In this document: in pieces, positions 6,613-13,731 of the stretch | Position numbering within the stretch: the stretch's first letter is position 1 | Layout: every line of letters starts with the position of its first letter | IMG/VR virus record: IMGVR_UViG_3300024520_000128 | Location: 1 to 46,044 of that record | Reading direction: 5' to 3' (one strand) | Source: a virus | DNA length: 46,044 nucleotides | Translations under genes and position numbers: made by a program | Notes under the pieces: model-generated | Told to the model about the DNA's origin: nothing | The model's input: the letters and a program-made list of their open reading frames with translations, nothing else | The model's database searches: none

Positions 6613-7420
6613 TTTCGTCCCCCCACGAAGCCCATCCTGCTCGCTTTTCACGAGCAAATAGTTCAATTTTATTTCCACTAGGATAGAGCGTTTCAATTAT
6701 TTCGTAGAATATGTCTGGCTTTTTTGAATGTATTTTATTCTTTTCAACAGAAACAACGCTATCAAACAGCTTTTTAACTTCAGGTGTAAAACTACCTTTA
6801 GTACACACAAGAAGAAACTCATGCCTAACAGAATTGTAGTGCCCCATATTATGATCAACTTTATCCCAAACGAAAGACGTTTTGTATTCAAAGCCCCAAG
6901 CAGAGATAACCTTAAAGGAGTCCTCTAATAATGGTGAGGTTGTCCACAGGAACAAAACTGTATTATCATGGAAAGATTCTTTAACTTCAAGATCACATAG
7001 TTCTTCAATGCTTAATGTTCTGTAGTGTTTAACCGCGCCACCAAGTTTTTTTGTGTCTTGTTTGTCATTATATTGCCAAGGTGGATCAGCGTATACCACA
7101 TTAAACACGCCCTCTGGCATTGTTGGAGTAATATCTATTACATTATCATGTCGATTATTCGACATGAAGATTGAATTAATCCAATTATTAGCGGTTTCTT
7201 TGGTAACTCCTATTGCTTCACAATATTTACCCCATTGGCTTCTTTTGCTTTTATCTTTTCTAAGAACTTCCCTGGCAATATAGATTTCACTGGCCATGCC
7301 AATAGTTATGTTTTTCCATTTATAAACAATGGGTTGCATTTTGTTAATAGAATCCTCGTAGTCCCAGTTTTCAGGTATTTCTGGTTTTTCTATTCCTTCA
7401 AGTTTAATCAATCCATTCAT
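6599..7420 (-). CDS. MT-A70 family adenine methyltransferase
   Basis: A 273-residue protein with the catalytic DPPW at residues 112-115 (context VVYADPPWQY), then LFLWTTSP, EYKTSFVWDK and the C-terminal LFAREKRAGWASWGDE typical of MT-A70 N6-adenine methyltransferases. An N-terminal helical extension of about 100 residues may help target recognition. Phage members usually methylate DNA and protect it from host restriction. A nuclease-like gene overlaps its 3' end. First large gene of the leftward early operon, so made early. Confidence 0.9.
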   Translation of the reverse strand: MNGLIKLEGIEKPEIPENWDYEDSINKMQPIVYKWKNITIGMASEIYIAREVLRKDKSKRSQWGKYCEAIGVTKETANNWINSIFMSNNRHDNVIDITPTMPEGVFNVVYADPPWQYNDKQDTKKLGGAVKHYRTLSIEELCDLEVKESFHDNTVLFLWTTSPLLEDSFKVISAWGFEYKTSFVWDKVDHNMGHYNSVRHEFLLVCTKGSFTPEVKKLFDSVVSVEKNKIHSKKPDIFYEIIETLYPSGNKIELFAREKRAGWASWGDEIDNI

Positions 7421-7631
7421 TTGGGTTTCTTATCCTTTCTCTTTGTCCGCCTCTTTTAGCTAAAGCACCTAATTCGCCTACCAACCAATAAATGTCTTCA
7501 TTGATTATTGAGGCTTCTAAAAGAAGTATGGTTGATAAAAATAAAGCCTCGGTGTCTCTTTTGTCGGTGTAATTGGATACAATTTTTAAGTTTTCGGTAG
7601 GGCTAATGTACTCGGTGAACTTTTCTTTCAA
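7404..7631 (-). CDS. Hypothetical 75-residue early protein
   Basis: Not recognised; helical with a Leu-rich centre and a basic C-terminal segment. TTG at 7631 is chosen because GAAGGAG lies 5 bases upstream. A longer frame (TTG at 7718) would place a perfect 8-bp inverted repeat and a hairpin inside the coding region, which looks like leader structure rather than protein. First substantial gene of the leftward operon. Confidence 0.5.
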   Translation of the reverse strand: MKEKFTEYISPTENLKIVSNYTDKRDTEALFLSTILLLEASIINEDIYWLVGELGALAKRGGQRERIRNPNEWID

Positions 7632-7655
7632 CGTAGCTCCTTCGGCTGGAAAAAC

Positions 7656-7717
7656 TGCAGGGGCCGAGAGGGTTATGAGTTCTCTCGTTGTGGAAAAGGA
7701 CGCAGCAAACCCCTGCA
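7656..7717 (-). promoter_or_regulatory. Structured leader/attenuator-like element
   Basis: TGCAGGGG (7656-7663) pairs with CCCCTGCA (7710-7717), an 8-bp GC-rich stem enclosing a 6-bp hairpin (CGAGAG 7665-7670 with CTCTCG 7682-7687). On the minus-strand transcript the long stem is followed by GTTTTT, as in an intrinsic terminator, then the SD and start of the 75-residue gene. A 13-codon leader frame (7722-7763) lies just before it. Likely controls early-operon transcription; RNA class not recognised. Confidence 0.55.
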
Positions 7718-7721
7718 ATTA

Positions 7722-7763
7722 TTATTTTGCTCTAAGTACTATCGATTTTGTTTGGTGAGTCAT
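7722..7763 (-). CDS. Candidate leader peptide, 13 residues
   Basis: ATG at 7763 preceded by AAAGGACGAG opens MTHQTKSIVLRAK then tandem stop codons TAATAA. It is the first translatable frame of the leftward transcript, about 20 bases after the expected start, and it ends 4 bases before the inverted-repeat structure at 7656-7717. This is the usual arrangement of translation-coupled attenuation leaders. Too short to judge by conservation from one sequence. Confidence 0.4.
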   Translation of the reverse strand: MTHQTKSIVLRAK

Positions 7764-7789
7764 AATTACTCGTCCTTTAAGTTCTTTCC

Positions 7790-7818
7790 AATATAACACC
7801 AATTTTTTGCAAAGTAAA
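7790..7818 (-). promoter_or_regulatory. Promoter of the leftward early operon
   Basis: Minus strand: TTTACT (7818-7813), a 17-base spacer, then TATATT (7795-7790). It is back-to-back with the rightward promoter at 7848-7876 in a very AT-rich control region, so both halves of the genome are probably started from here by host sigma-70 RNA polymerase. Confidence 0.65.
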
Positions 7819-7847
7819 TACTTTTTTTAATTATTTTTTTTTAATTG

Positions 7848-7876
7848 TTTACACGGCAACACATTAGTACTATAAT
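7848..7876 (+). promoter_or_regulatory. Promoter of the rightward operon
   Basis: TTTACA (7848-7853), 17-base spacer, perfect TATAAT (7871-7876), followed about 10 bases later by an SD (AAGGGGA) and the first rightward gene. No other strong promoter was noticed between here and the capsid genes, so this probably drives the late/structural unit. Confidence 0.8.
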
Positions 7877-7896
7877 AGAACTTGTCAAGGGGAACT

Positions 7897-8019
7897 ATGT
7901 CTATATTAAAACTATATTCCGACTCTGAAAGACTTATCGAACTCTCACCTTACCTATCCTATCTCTCGTACTACCGCTACTGCCAACAAAACGGAATATA
8001 CTCCGGAAGCCTTAATTAA
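7897..8019 (+). CDS. Hypothetical 40-residue protein
   Basis: ATG at 7897 with AAGGGGA upstream; the frame reads MSILKLYSDSERLIELSPYL... and is rich in Ser, Tyr and Leu. It is the first gene of the rightward transcript and its stop overlaps the next ATG (TAATG). Unrecognised, but position and SD make it credible. Confidence 0.5.
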   Translation: MSILKLYSDSERLIELSPYLSYLSYYRYCQQNGIYSGSLN

Positions 8020-8144
8020 TGGAACAATACCTCAAAGACATTATTGCAAGTTATCCTACAAAGCCTTATCCAAAAGAATATTGGGAAGCCAAGGAAGCCG
8101 AATTTACCAAGCTAATGGAAGCAGACGATTTATATAAACGCTAA
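8019..8144 (+). CDS. Hypothetical 41-residue protein
   Basis: MEQYLKDIIASYPTKPYPKE..., a small, probably helical protein whose ATG overlaps the preceding stop. No motif recognised. Confidence 0.5.
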   Translation: MEQYLKDIIASYPTKPYPKEYWEAKEAEFTKLMEADDLYKR

Positions 8145-8150
8145 ATCTAT

Positions 8151-8342
8151 ATGCGAATCAATCCAGACAAACAAGAACGTAACTTTCTTGAAGTACGGGG
8201 CGAGTGGGGAATTAACGGATACGAAGCGTTTGATAGACATTTAAGAAAGTTGCATGAAGCGGTACTAAGAGGGCAGGACATTCGGTTTGCGGGATTATGG
8301 TTTAGCCGATGGTCTGATGTTGTGATAAGGAAGATTAAATGA
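8151..8342 (+). CDS. Hypothetical 63-residue basic protein
   Basis: MRINPDKQERNFLEVRGEWG..., with Arg-rich helices and a Trp-rich end (GLWFSRWSDVVIRKIK). Possibly nucleic-acid binding from its charge; no family recognised. Its stop overlaps the start of the zinc-ribbon gene (ATGA). Confidence 0.55.
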   Translation: MRINPDKQERNFLEVRGEWGINGYEAFDRHLRKLHEAVLRGQDIRFAGLWFSRWSDVVIRKIK

Positions 8343-8575
8343 AACACTACACTTGTGATAAATGCGACAAGCCAATGGATAAACAAAAAACCATGCGTAT
8401 AAATTCTTGGGATTATGATATTTGCGAGGAATGTGCTAGAGCCATAAGCAAAGGGTTAGAACACAAAGGAACTCTGGTATTTTCGGAAGATAAGCAAATA
8501 TTTGATACATTAAATAAACAACCAAACAAATTCGCGGATCAACGCTCTGATTGTGTAAGCGAGAAATATATATAA
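8339..8575 (+). CDS. Small zinc-ribbon protein
   Basis: A 78-residue protein with CDKC at residues 6-9 and CEEC near residue 32, a four-Cys zinc-ribbon arrangement like the small zinc proteins of the leftward operon. Its stop overlaps the small terminase ATG (TAATG). Function unknown. Confidence 0.6.
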   Translation: MKHYTCDKCDKPMDKQKTMRINSWDYDICEECARAISKGLEHKGTLVFSEDKQIFDTLNKQPNKFADQRSDCVSEKYI

Positions 8576-9000
8576 TGCCTAGACCTACTAAATACGACAA
8601 AACATATTGCACTCGGCTAATTGAGTTTTTCTCACTCTCTCCTACCGATAATAATGGTAAAGCTAATGAGTACCCTACCTTTAGAGATTTCTCTCGCTCG
8701 ATTGGTGTAACTCATAAGACCGTAACGGGTTGGAAGAATAAGAACCCCGAGTTTCTACTAGCTTTCGAAGAATGCAAGGCATTGCAAGTCAACTTCATAC
8801 TTAAGAACGCTTTAGCTGGTCGCTTTAACTCTAGTTTTTCAGCTTTCGTTTTAAAGAACATTGCAGGTTGGCGGGATTCTAAAGACGTTAATCATTCAGG
8901 CGAGGTTACTGGAAACGAAACTAAAGTAATCATAGTACACAACAAAGAAGGACAAGATAAGTATGAAAAAGAAAGTCGAGTTGCGGAGGTAGTTAAATGA
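8575..9000 (+). CDS. terS: Terminase small subunit, P22 gp3-like
   Basis: A 141-residue protein: MPRPTKYDK, an HTH region (FSRSIGVTHKTVTGWKNKN), a helical oligomerisation core (NFILKNALAGRFNSSFSAF), then LKNIAGWRDSKD, which is characteristic of the P22 gp3-type DNA-packaging protein family. It recognises phage DNA and stimulates the large subunit. ATG at 8575 is preferred over an in-frame TTG at 8551. Unusually, it is separated from the large subunit by about 1.85 kb of accessory genes. Confidence 0.8.
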   Translation: MPRPTKYDKTYCTRLIEFFSLSPTDNNGKANEYPTFRDFSRSIGVTHKTVTGWKNKNPEFLLAFEECKALQVNFILKNALAGRFNSSFSAFVLKNIAGWRDSKDVNHSGEVTGNETKVIIVHNKEGQDKYEKESRVAEVVK

Positions 9001-9239
9001 CCTTCAATACTTCACTAGCATACGCAGTAGGTTTAATGGTTGGTATAATGATGATGAGCGGTTGTAGTACCGTAGTAACTAAGTATACATACGATGATCG
9101 CGGAAACGCTGTGCCAGTTGAAAGGATAAGGTTGCGCGGGATAGGTGAAGCTAAAGTAAGCAAAGACGAATACGAGATAAGCTCCGAGCCTTGGGTAAAA
9201 ATACCTGAGTTGCCGAAGCTTGAATTTGAGAAAGATTAA
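8997..9239 (+). CDS. Small lipoprotein
   Basis: An 80-residue protein with a hydrophobic N-terminal segment ending in MMSGC at residues 19-23, a lipobox-like cleavage site, followed by a polar domain. It should be exported and lipid-anchored. Size would suit an outer-membrane spanin or an exclusion lipoprotein. Neighbours are small membrane proteins and an exported nuclease. Start overlaps the terS stop (ATGA). Exact function unknown. Confidence 0.6.
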   Translation: MTFNTSLAYAVGLMVGIMMMSGCSTVVTKYTYDDRGNAVPVERIRLRGIGEAKVSKDEYEISSEPWVKIPELPKLEFEKD

Positions 9240-9481
9240 TGAAAGATAAAAGCCGATTAGCTGTGTATGTTCCATTATACTTAGCTGTTTTAATAGACAT
9301 TGTATTGCTTAAATACTTGGGAGTTGGCGTGTTCTCGGTTGTGTGTGTTGTGTTACTAGCTACTGGGGTATTTGTTTTAGATATAAGAGATTACATTAAG
9401 TACAGGTTGCCTAAAGAAAGGCATGTAGTTTCAGATATAGTTAATGCGGATGCAGAGAGTAATGTAAAGGCTATGACATGA
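9239..9481 (+). CDS. Two-helix membrane protein
   Basis: An 80-residue protein with two hydrophobic segments (about residues 9-27 and 30-48) and a charged C-terminal tail. Its start overlaps the lipoprotein stop (TAATG). It could be a holin-like or inner-membrane partner of the lipoprotein; no family recognised. Confidence 0.55.
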   Translation: MKDKSRLAVYVPLYLAVLIDIVLLKYLGVGVFSVVCVVLLATGVFVLDIRDYIKYRLPKERHVVSDIVNADAESNVKAMT

Positions 9482-9669
9482 GGTATGTAGGCATGATAAC
9501 GGATAGAGGTTGGTATGAAAGCGACAAGTTAGATAGGCATGGCAATATTACCTATATGACTAAAGACAGACCACGCATTTATTCAGACGAAGTACCTATG
9601 GCGGATTACAAGACATTTAAATCAATGGAAGTGCGGGAGATTGTAAGGTTCTGCGATAAGGTATTATGA
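9478..9669 (+). CDS. Hypothetical 63-residue protein
   Basis: MRYVGMITDRGWYESDKLDR..., a soluble alpha/beta-looking protein rich in Tyr, Asp and Arg. It overlaps both neighbours by four bases or fewer. Not recognised. Confidence 0.5.
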   Translation: MRYVGMITDRGWYESDKLDRHGNITYMTKDRPRIYSDEVPMADYKTFKSMEVREIVRFCDKVL

Positions 9670-9740
9670 TTAAGTTCTTTCTCATAGGTTGGGCGTTATT
9701 CTGGATTTTGATAATTGTAGCGTATAAGGTGACATTTTGA
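9666..9740 (+). CDS. 24-residue membrane peptide
   Basis: MIKFFLIGWALFWILIIVAY then KVTF: a single hydrophobic helix. Starts on ATGA overlapping the preceding stop, and its own stop overlaps the TTG start of the nuclease. Tight coupling makes it credible despite its size. Confidence 0.4.
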   Translation: MIKFFLIGWALFWILIIVAYKVTF

Positions 9741-10150
9741 AGAAACTATTAATTACATGTTTATTTATATTACTAGCAACAACGGCACAGGCTAAGACTT
9801 ATGATGCTCTTGTCGTAAGCTGCTACGACGCAGACACGTTCACGTTAGATATAGATTTAGGTTTTCATATAACAATGCGGGAAACAGTTCGCTTGAATGG
9901 AATAGATACCCCCGAACTCCGGACAAAAAATGCAAAAGAGAAACATCATGGTTACAAGGCTCGGGATTACGTACGGGGGTTAATATTAGGACAGATCGTT
10001 GAGATTGAGGTTTTTAAAGAAGATAAGTACGGTCGGTATTTAGTGGATGTGATTATGGGAGATACAACATTAACCGAGATGCTTGTGAGTAAAGGATACG
10101 GTTACCGGTATGATGGTGGGACCAAACGTAGCTGGGCAGATATACTTTAA
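9737..10150 (+). CDS. Exported thermonuclease (SNase family)
   Basis: A 137-residue protein: Sec signal peptide MKKLLITCLFILLATTAQA, then a staphylococcal-nuclease OB fold. DADT at 31-34 (metal-binding Asp), R52, GIDTPE at 55-60 (catalytic Glu) and KYGR at 97-100 (second catalytic Arg) are all present, so the enzyme should be active and periplasmic or secreted. It may cut incoming DNA of competing phages or extracellular DNA. TTG start overlapping the previous stop. The C terminus is shorter than in many SNases. Confidence 0.88.
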   Translation: MKKLLITCLFILLATTAQAKTYDALVVSCYDADTFTLDIDLGFHITMRETVRLNGIDTPELRTKNAKEKHHGYKARDYVRGLILGQIVEIEVFKEDKYGRYLVDVIMGDTTLTEMLVSKGYGYRYDGGTKRSWADIL

Positions 10151-10173
10151 CAATATGCTAAAAAGGAGCAGTT

Positions 10174-10368
10174 ATGTTAAAAAAGTTAAGAAGCACTAAG
10201 GGTGAAGTATTTACAATAGGGTTATATTTAATAGGCGTTGTGGTATTAGGCGGAATTTTTCACACCGCGACGAGTGATGCGGATCGTGTGCATGACCACA
10301 GCAAGGTGATCGGCACGTTCACAGTAGATACGGTAGAGAGTCCAGCAACTCCTGAATGGGACAGATAG
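10174..10368 (+). CDS. Small single-pass membrane protein
   Basis: A 64-residue protein with one hydrophobic segment (about residues 13-30) and a polar C-terminal region, preceded by AAAAGGAGCAG. It sits between the exported nuclease and the HNH gene. No family recognised. Confidence 0.5.
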   Translation: MLKKLRSTKGEVFTIGLYLIGVVVLGGIFHTATSDADRVHDHSKVIGTFTVDTVESPATPEWDR

Positions 10369-10372
10369 TTTA

Positions 10373-10852
10373 ATGATAAAAGAATGCTTAGTTTGTAATA
10401 AAGAGTTTAGGACCTACCCAAGTAAGATTAAGCTTGGGCGAGGCAAGTATTGTTCTAAAGAGTGTTGTGGTAAAATGACTTACATTAAGAAAGGACAGCA
10501 TTTATCTCCTGACACGCAAATTAAGCAAGGGGAGTGTTTGCCAGAGCATATCAGGGCTGGACAGCTTGGCAAGGTTCCTTGGAATGATAAGGGTTTAGTG
10601 AAGCAGAACAAGGGGTACAAGACAACGGGTTGTGGTTATTACAAGAAGAAACGTGCTCATAGGCTTGTTGTTGAGAAGGTTATTGGCAGAGAGCTACATA
10701 CATGGGAAATTGTACATCATGTTAATGAGGTTAAGATTGACAACAGAGTTGAGAACCTGTGGGTATTTGCTAATCACCAATCCCACATGAGGCATCACAA
10801 AGGGCTAGATTACCCTAAGAGTGATGTTATCTTTAAAGGTGGTGATGATTAA
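10373..10852 (+). CDS. HNH homing endonuclease
   Basis: A 159-residue protein with an N-terminal zinc knuckle (CLVCNKEF ... CSKECC) and a C-terminal HNH core: AHRLVVEKVIGREL, IVHHVNEVKIDNRVENL, then HQSHMRHHKG. Free-standing HNH endonucleases of this kind are mobile in phages. It lies immediately before the large terminase gene and overlaps its first codons, and the terminase is interrupted 110 bases further on, so the two facts may be linked. Confidence 0.88.
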   Translation: MIKECLVCNKEFRTYPSKIKLGRGKYCSKECCGKMTYIKKGQHLSPDTQIKQGECLPEHIRAGQLGKVPWNDKGLVKQNKGYKTTGCGYYKKKRAHRLVVEKVIGRELHTWEIVHHVNEVKIDNRVENLWVFANHQSHMRHHKGLDYPKSDVIFKGGDD

Positions 10853-10964
10853 CCCCACCATGCCAGTAAATGATATGCGATATGTTTTAACAGCTAAACA
10901 AACAGAAGCAAACAACTATTTAACGAATGATAGCAAGCTATCAGTACTGTTTGGTGGGGCATAA
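10845..10964 (+). pseudogene. terL: N-terminal piece of the large terminase
   Basis: From ATG 10845 (or 10860) the frame encodes LTAKQTEANNYL ... LSVLFGGA and stops at TAA 10962-10964. LFGGA is the first half of the terminase Walker A motif; the second half (KGGGKS) begins at 10970 in the -1 frame. Only 8 bases (10962-10969) separate the two halves, and removing them restores GGAKGGGKS. It is therefore the amino end of TerL, cut off by an insertion, a recoding site or an assembly error. Confidence 0.75.
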
Positions 10965-11020
10965 ATGTTAAGGGAGGAGGAAAGAGCTACTACTTATGTG
11001 TATGGGCATTCACATGGGCA

Positions 11021-12229
11021 TTGCAGTTAATAGAGTTTTTCGGGTTAAAGCCAGGTAAATTTCCCCTGCAAGTGGGTTTCATTGGTAGAAAGCGATCAGT
11101 AGATTTTACAGATACAACGCTAGAGACATTCAAGAAGGTAATCCCTTACGAGTTTTATAATATAAGAGCACAAGAGAAAGAGATCGTAATTAAAGATACG
11201 GTCAAGATAGCGTTCGGCGGATTAGATGATCAGGAAGCGGTAAATAAGTTTAATTCATTCGAATCAGCGTTCATTGGCATAGATCAGGCAGAAGAGACAA
11301 GTAGGAAGGATATTTCGGTATTACAGGGTTCTTTGAGATTAACGCATAATGGTAAAGTGCCGCCGTATAAACAGTTATTTACAGCTAATCCGGCTGAGTG
11401 TTGGTTAAAAGATCAGTTTATAATAGGTGGGGATAAGAGTAATATTTTTATTCCAGCGTTACCTGATGATAATCCTTATTTGCCTAACAACTATAAACAG
11501 ACACTTCGGGAGGCTTTTGCTTATGACCAGGCTCTGTTAAGGGCGTATTTAGAGGGCGACTGGGATGCGTTCAGCAACTTGGAAGATGCGCTTGTTTCAC
11601 CGACCGCTCTCAACAAGTGCAGGCTTAAGCCTTCTGAAGATGATGAAGAGTTTTGTACTAAAGTAATAGCGGCAGATGTAGCTACTAAACATGGAGAAGC
11701 AGAAACGGTATTGGTGTATAGATATGGGAATACGATCAAAGAAGTCCATAGATACAAAAAGATCACAACCACGCAGATTGCAGCGTATATCAAAAGGTTG
11801 TACGAAGAAAAAGGAGCCGACGTTGTTGTTGTCGATTCCGATGGCTTTGGGGAAGGAGTCGCGGATGTACTTGAAAGCCAAAGGGTTTATTGTTCCGAGT
11901 TTCACGGAGGTTATGGGTACAAACCAATCGATCAAAGACGCTATAGAAACCTTAGATCGCAATTTTACGACATAGTTGCCAAGAAGTTAGAGATACAGTT
12001 AATTAGTTTAGCTAATATGGATCAAGAAGATTTTGAGATGTTCCGCAGACAGATATGTTCAATTAAAGTCAAACAACCAGATCCAATGGCAAGAATGCAG
12101 ATTGAGAGCAAAGAAGATATGAGGTCAAGACAGATAATGAGTCCAGATGTAGCGGATGCGATAGTTTATAGTGAGTATGGTATGTATGTAGCACAACAAA
12201 GTCACATGGAGTCGTATAGTTATCGATGA
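11021..12229 (+). CDS. terL: Terminase large subunit, main part
   Basis: The frame is open from 10934, but the first usual start codon is TTG at 11021 (402 residues). Upstream in frame, codons 10970-10987 encode KGGGKS of Walker A. Within the 402 residues are Walker B FIGIDQAEE (84-92), a motor-region SLRLTHNG, and the RNaseH-like nuclease domain (IAADVATKHGEAE near 215, VVVDSDGFGEG, and DVADAIVYS near the C terminus). It packages DNA into procapsids. A protein starting at 11021 would lack the P-loop, so how full-length TerL is made is unclear. Confidence 0.85.
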   Translation: MQLIEFFGLKPGKFPLQVGFIGRKRSVDFTDTTLETFKKVIPYEFYNIRAQEKEIVIKDTVKIAFGGLDDQEAVNKFNSFESAFIGIDQAEETSRKDISVLQGSLRLTHNGKVPPYKQLFTANPAECWLKDQFIIGGDKSNIFIPALPDDNPYLPNNYKQTLREAFAYDQALLRAYLEGDWDAFSNLEDALVSPTALNKCRLKPSEDDEEFCTKVIAADVATKHGEAETVLVYRYGNTIKEVHRYKKITTTQIAAYIKRLYEEKGADVVVVDSDGFGEGVADVLESQRVYCSEFHGGYGYKPIDQRRYRNLRSQFYDIVAKKLEIQLISLANMDQEDFEMFRRQICSIKVKQPDPMARMQIESKEDMRSRQIMSPDVADAIVYSEYGMYVAQQSHMESYSYR

Positions 12230-12384
12230 CAAAAGACGAAGTATTAGTACAACTGAGCGGTGACTTGGTGGACATTTGCAGATATAGAGTGTCTGGGAGC
12301 ATTTGGGGGATGTTAATATTTTTCGGTGGGATGGTTGTTGGTGCATTAATGATGTTAATTCTTAATATTATAAAAGCTATGTAA
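12226..12384 (+). CDS. 52-residue membrane protein
   Basis: ATG overlapping the terL stop (ATGA). A polar N terminus (MTKDEVLVQLSGDLVDICRY) is followed by a hydrophobic segment of about 25 residues. Unrecognised; possibly a small holin-like protein. Confidence 0.5.
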   Translation: MTKDEVLVQLSGDLVDICRYRVSGSIWGMLIFFGGMVVGALMMLILNIIKAM

Positions 12385-12412
12385 CCAGCCAAAAGGCGGG
12401 AGTAATCAATGA

Positions 12413-12499
12413 ATGTTAAAAACTACATTTGTAGTAATTCTAGTTGCTTTTTTAGTTTCGTTAATAACGTATTTCGACAACAAGGGAGGGTTTAGCTGA
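12413..12499 (+). CDS. 28-residue membrane peptide
   Basis: MLKTTFVVILVAFLVSLITY then FDNKGGFS: a single hydrophobic helix. Its last codons (AAGGGAGGG) supply the Shine-Dalgarno for the next gene, whose ATG follows its TGA directly. Another ATG at 12409 opens a different frame but with a less membrane-like product. Confidence 0.4.
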   Translation: MLKTTFVVILVAFLVSLITYFDNKGGFS

Positions 12500-12685
12500 A
12501 TGGAGTGGGATCATTTAACAGATAGCGATACGGCTTGGTTCTTGCCAGCAGAATGCAAGAAAGATTTTACATGGAAGAAACGCGAGGAGATTCCAGAAGA
12601 GATCATTCGCTTGCTTAATGGCGGAAAGGTTAAGCTTAAAGTCGACATGTCTCAATGGCGAGGATGTTCTGGGAGTATAAGATAA
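12500..12685 (+). CDS. Hypothetical 61-residue protein
   Basis: MEWDHLTDSDTAWFLPAECK..., a small soluble protein rich in Trp and Lys, with a strong SD (AAGGGAGGG). Its stop overlaps the next ATG (TAATG). Not recognised. Confidence 0.5.
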   Translation: MEWDHLTDSDTAWFLPAECKKDFTWKKREEIPEEIIRLLNGGKVKLKVDMSQWRGCSGSIR

Positions 12686-13242
12686 TGGCAGATTTCGGAC
12701 TAGGTGCTCAATTAGGTCAACAGCAACTACAGCAAGGTTCAGAGGCTAGAGGGCTCGTTGGTCCATTAGCAGACCCTAGAGTGGCTAGTTTAGCGCAGAG
12801 TGCACAACAAGAGCGTGCTCAAACAGGTGCATCGCCATTCAATCAATCACAGGACTTTCTGCATGAGGATGCAAATAGGTTCCAGTTCGAAGGTAACCAA
12901 ATAGCTGCAATAAGCAAGTTTGCACCGATATTTCGAAATGCTGTAAATTTAGCGGAGAACGATAAGTTGGGTAAGGGTGGAGTAAGGTCTGAGCCAGTAA
13001 GTACTGCTCTTGGTGTCAAAAACATACAAGACAACTCACTTGAGAACAACTTAAGCCGGTGGATTCAGTCAGGCTCAAGTACTAAGTTCGCAGACTTTTT
13101 TGCAAGACGATGGGCACCTATTGGTGCAAAGAACGATCCAGATAATTTAAATGAAAACTTCCCAGGGAATTTAAAGTCACACTTAAAGAAACAACTTACA
13201 GAAGAGGATATAAAGTTATTAGAAGATAATAATATATTTTAA
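12685..13242 (+). CDS. Putative virion-associated protein, 185 residues
   Basis: Starts MADFGLGAQLGQQQLQQGSE and is Gln/Ala-rich at its N terminus, like phage internal or ejection proteins, then has a folded region with DPDNLNENFPGNL. The ATG at 12685 overlaps the upstream stop; an in-frame ATG at 12655 lies inside the previous gene. Position between terL and portal fits a head or internal protein, but no family is recognised with confidence. Confidence 0.5.
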   Translation: MADFGLGAQLGQQQLQQGSEARGLVGPLADPRVASLAQSAQQERAQTGASPFNQSQDFLHEDANRFQFEGNQIAAISKFAPIFRNAVNLAENDKLGKGGVRSEPVSTALGVKNIQDNSLENNLSRWIQSGSSTKFADFFARRWAPIGAKNDPDNLNENFPGNLKSHLKKQLTEEDIKLLEDNNIF

Positions 13243-13254
13243 AAAGGAGAGAGC

Positions 13255-13707
13255 ATGGCTAAAACAGTCATCCCATTTGGTGATAGGATATTATGTAAGC
13301 GGCACAAGGTAGGAGAGAAGTTAGGCACATCAGGTTTAATAGTAGCAACAGACGATACAGCAGAGAGACCTACGGATTTAGCAACAGTAGTACATGTTCC
13401 AGATTGGACCATGGCAGATAAGGTTTTGTTGAATGACGCAAAAGAGATTCTAGCAAATCTCATGGTCGGAGCGAAAGCTGGCGATCCCAGCGCATTTTCA
13501 GCAGCCCTCCAATTTGGAACCTATTTAAGGTTGAAGTCAGTAAAGGTTGGAGATGATATATTTATAAGTAAGTATGTAGGTACGGATTTTCATGACACGG
13601 AATCATCTGATTTATTAACCTTAGTAAGCTTAGACGATATTATCGGGTTAGTTAAAAGTGAAGAACCAAAGATAGTTAAGCCAATTGAAAAACTAGTAGT
13701 TGTTTAA
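13255..13707 (+). CDS. GroES-like co-chaperonin
   Basis: A 150-residue protein with the GroES fold signature: FGDRILCKR near residue 8, a mobile loop (VGEKLGTSGLIVATD, 19-33, with hydrophobic GLIV for docking GroEL), and VGDDIFISKYVGTDF near 98 with a closing LDDIIGLV. Residues 50-92 are an insertion replacing the short roof region of host GroES. T4 gp31-type proteins use host GroEL to fold the capsid protein, so it probably serves capsid folding. SD AAAAGGAGAG precedes the ATG. Confidence 0.85.
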   Translation: MAKTVIPFGDRILCKRHKVGEKLGTSGLIVATDDTAERPTDLATVVHVPDWTMADKVLLNDAKEILANLMVGAKAGDPSAFSAALQFGTYLRLKSVKVGDDIFISKYVGTDFHDTESSDLLTLVSLDDIIGLVKSEEPKIVKPIEKLVVV

Positions 13708-13731
13708 TTTTAAGAGTTTAATAAATATATT

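Noticed and set aside
7632-7718. Longer N terminus (104 residues) for the first leftward gene
   Set aside because: It would be read through the 8-bp inverted repeat; the TTG at 7631 has a better Shine-Dalgarno.
10950-10990. Standard -1 frameshift site joining the terminase halves
   Set aside because: No X-XXY-YYZ heptamer before the stop, and the resulting peptide would add residues that spoil GxxxxGKS.
10950-10990. T4 gene 60-type ribosomal bypass
   Set aside because: The take-off codon GCA has no matching landing codon (GTT) and only 8 bases would be skipped; kept only as a possibility in the findings.
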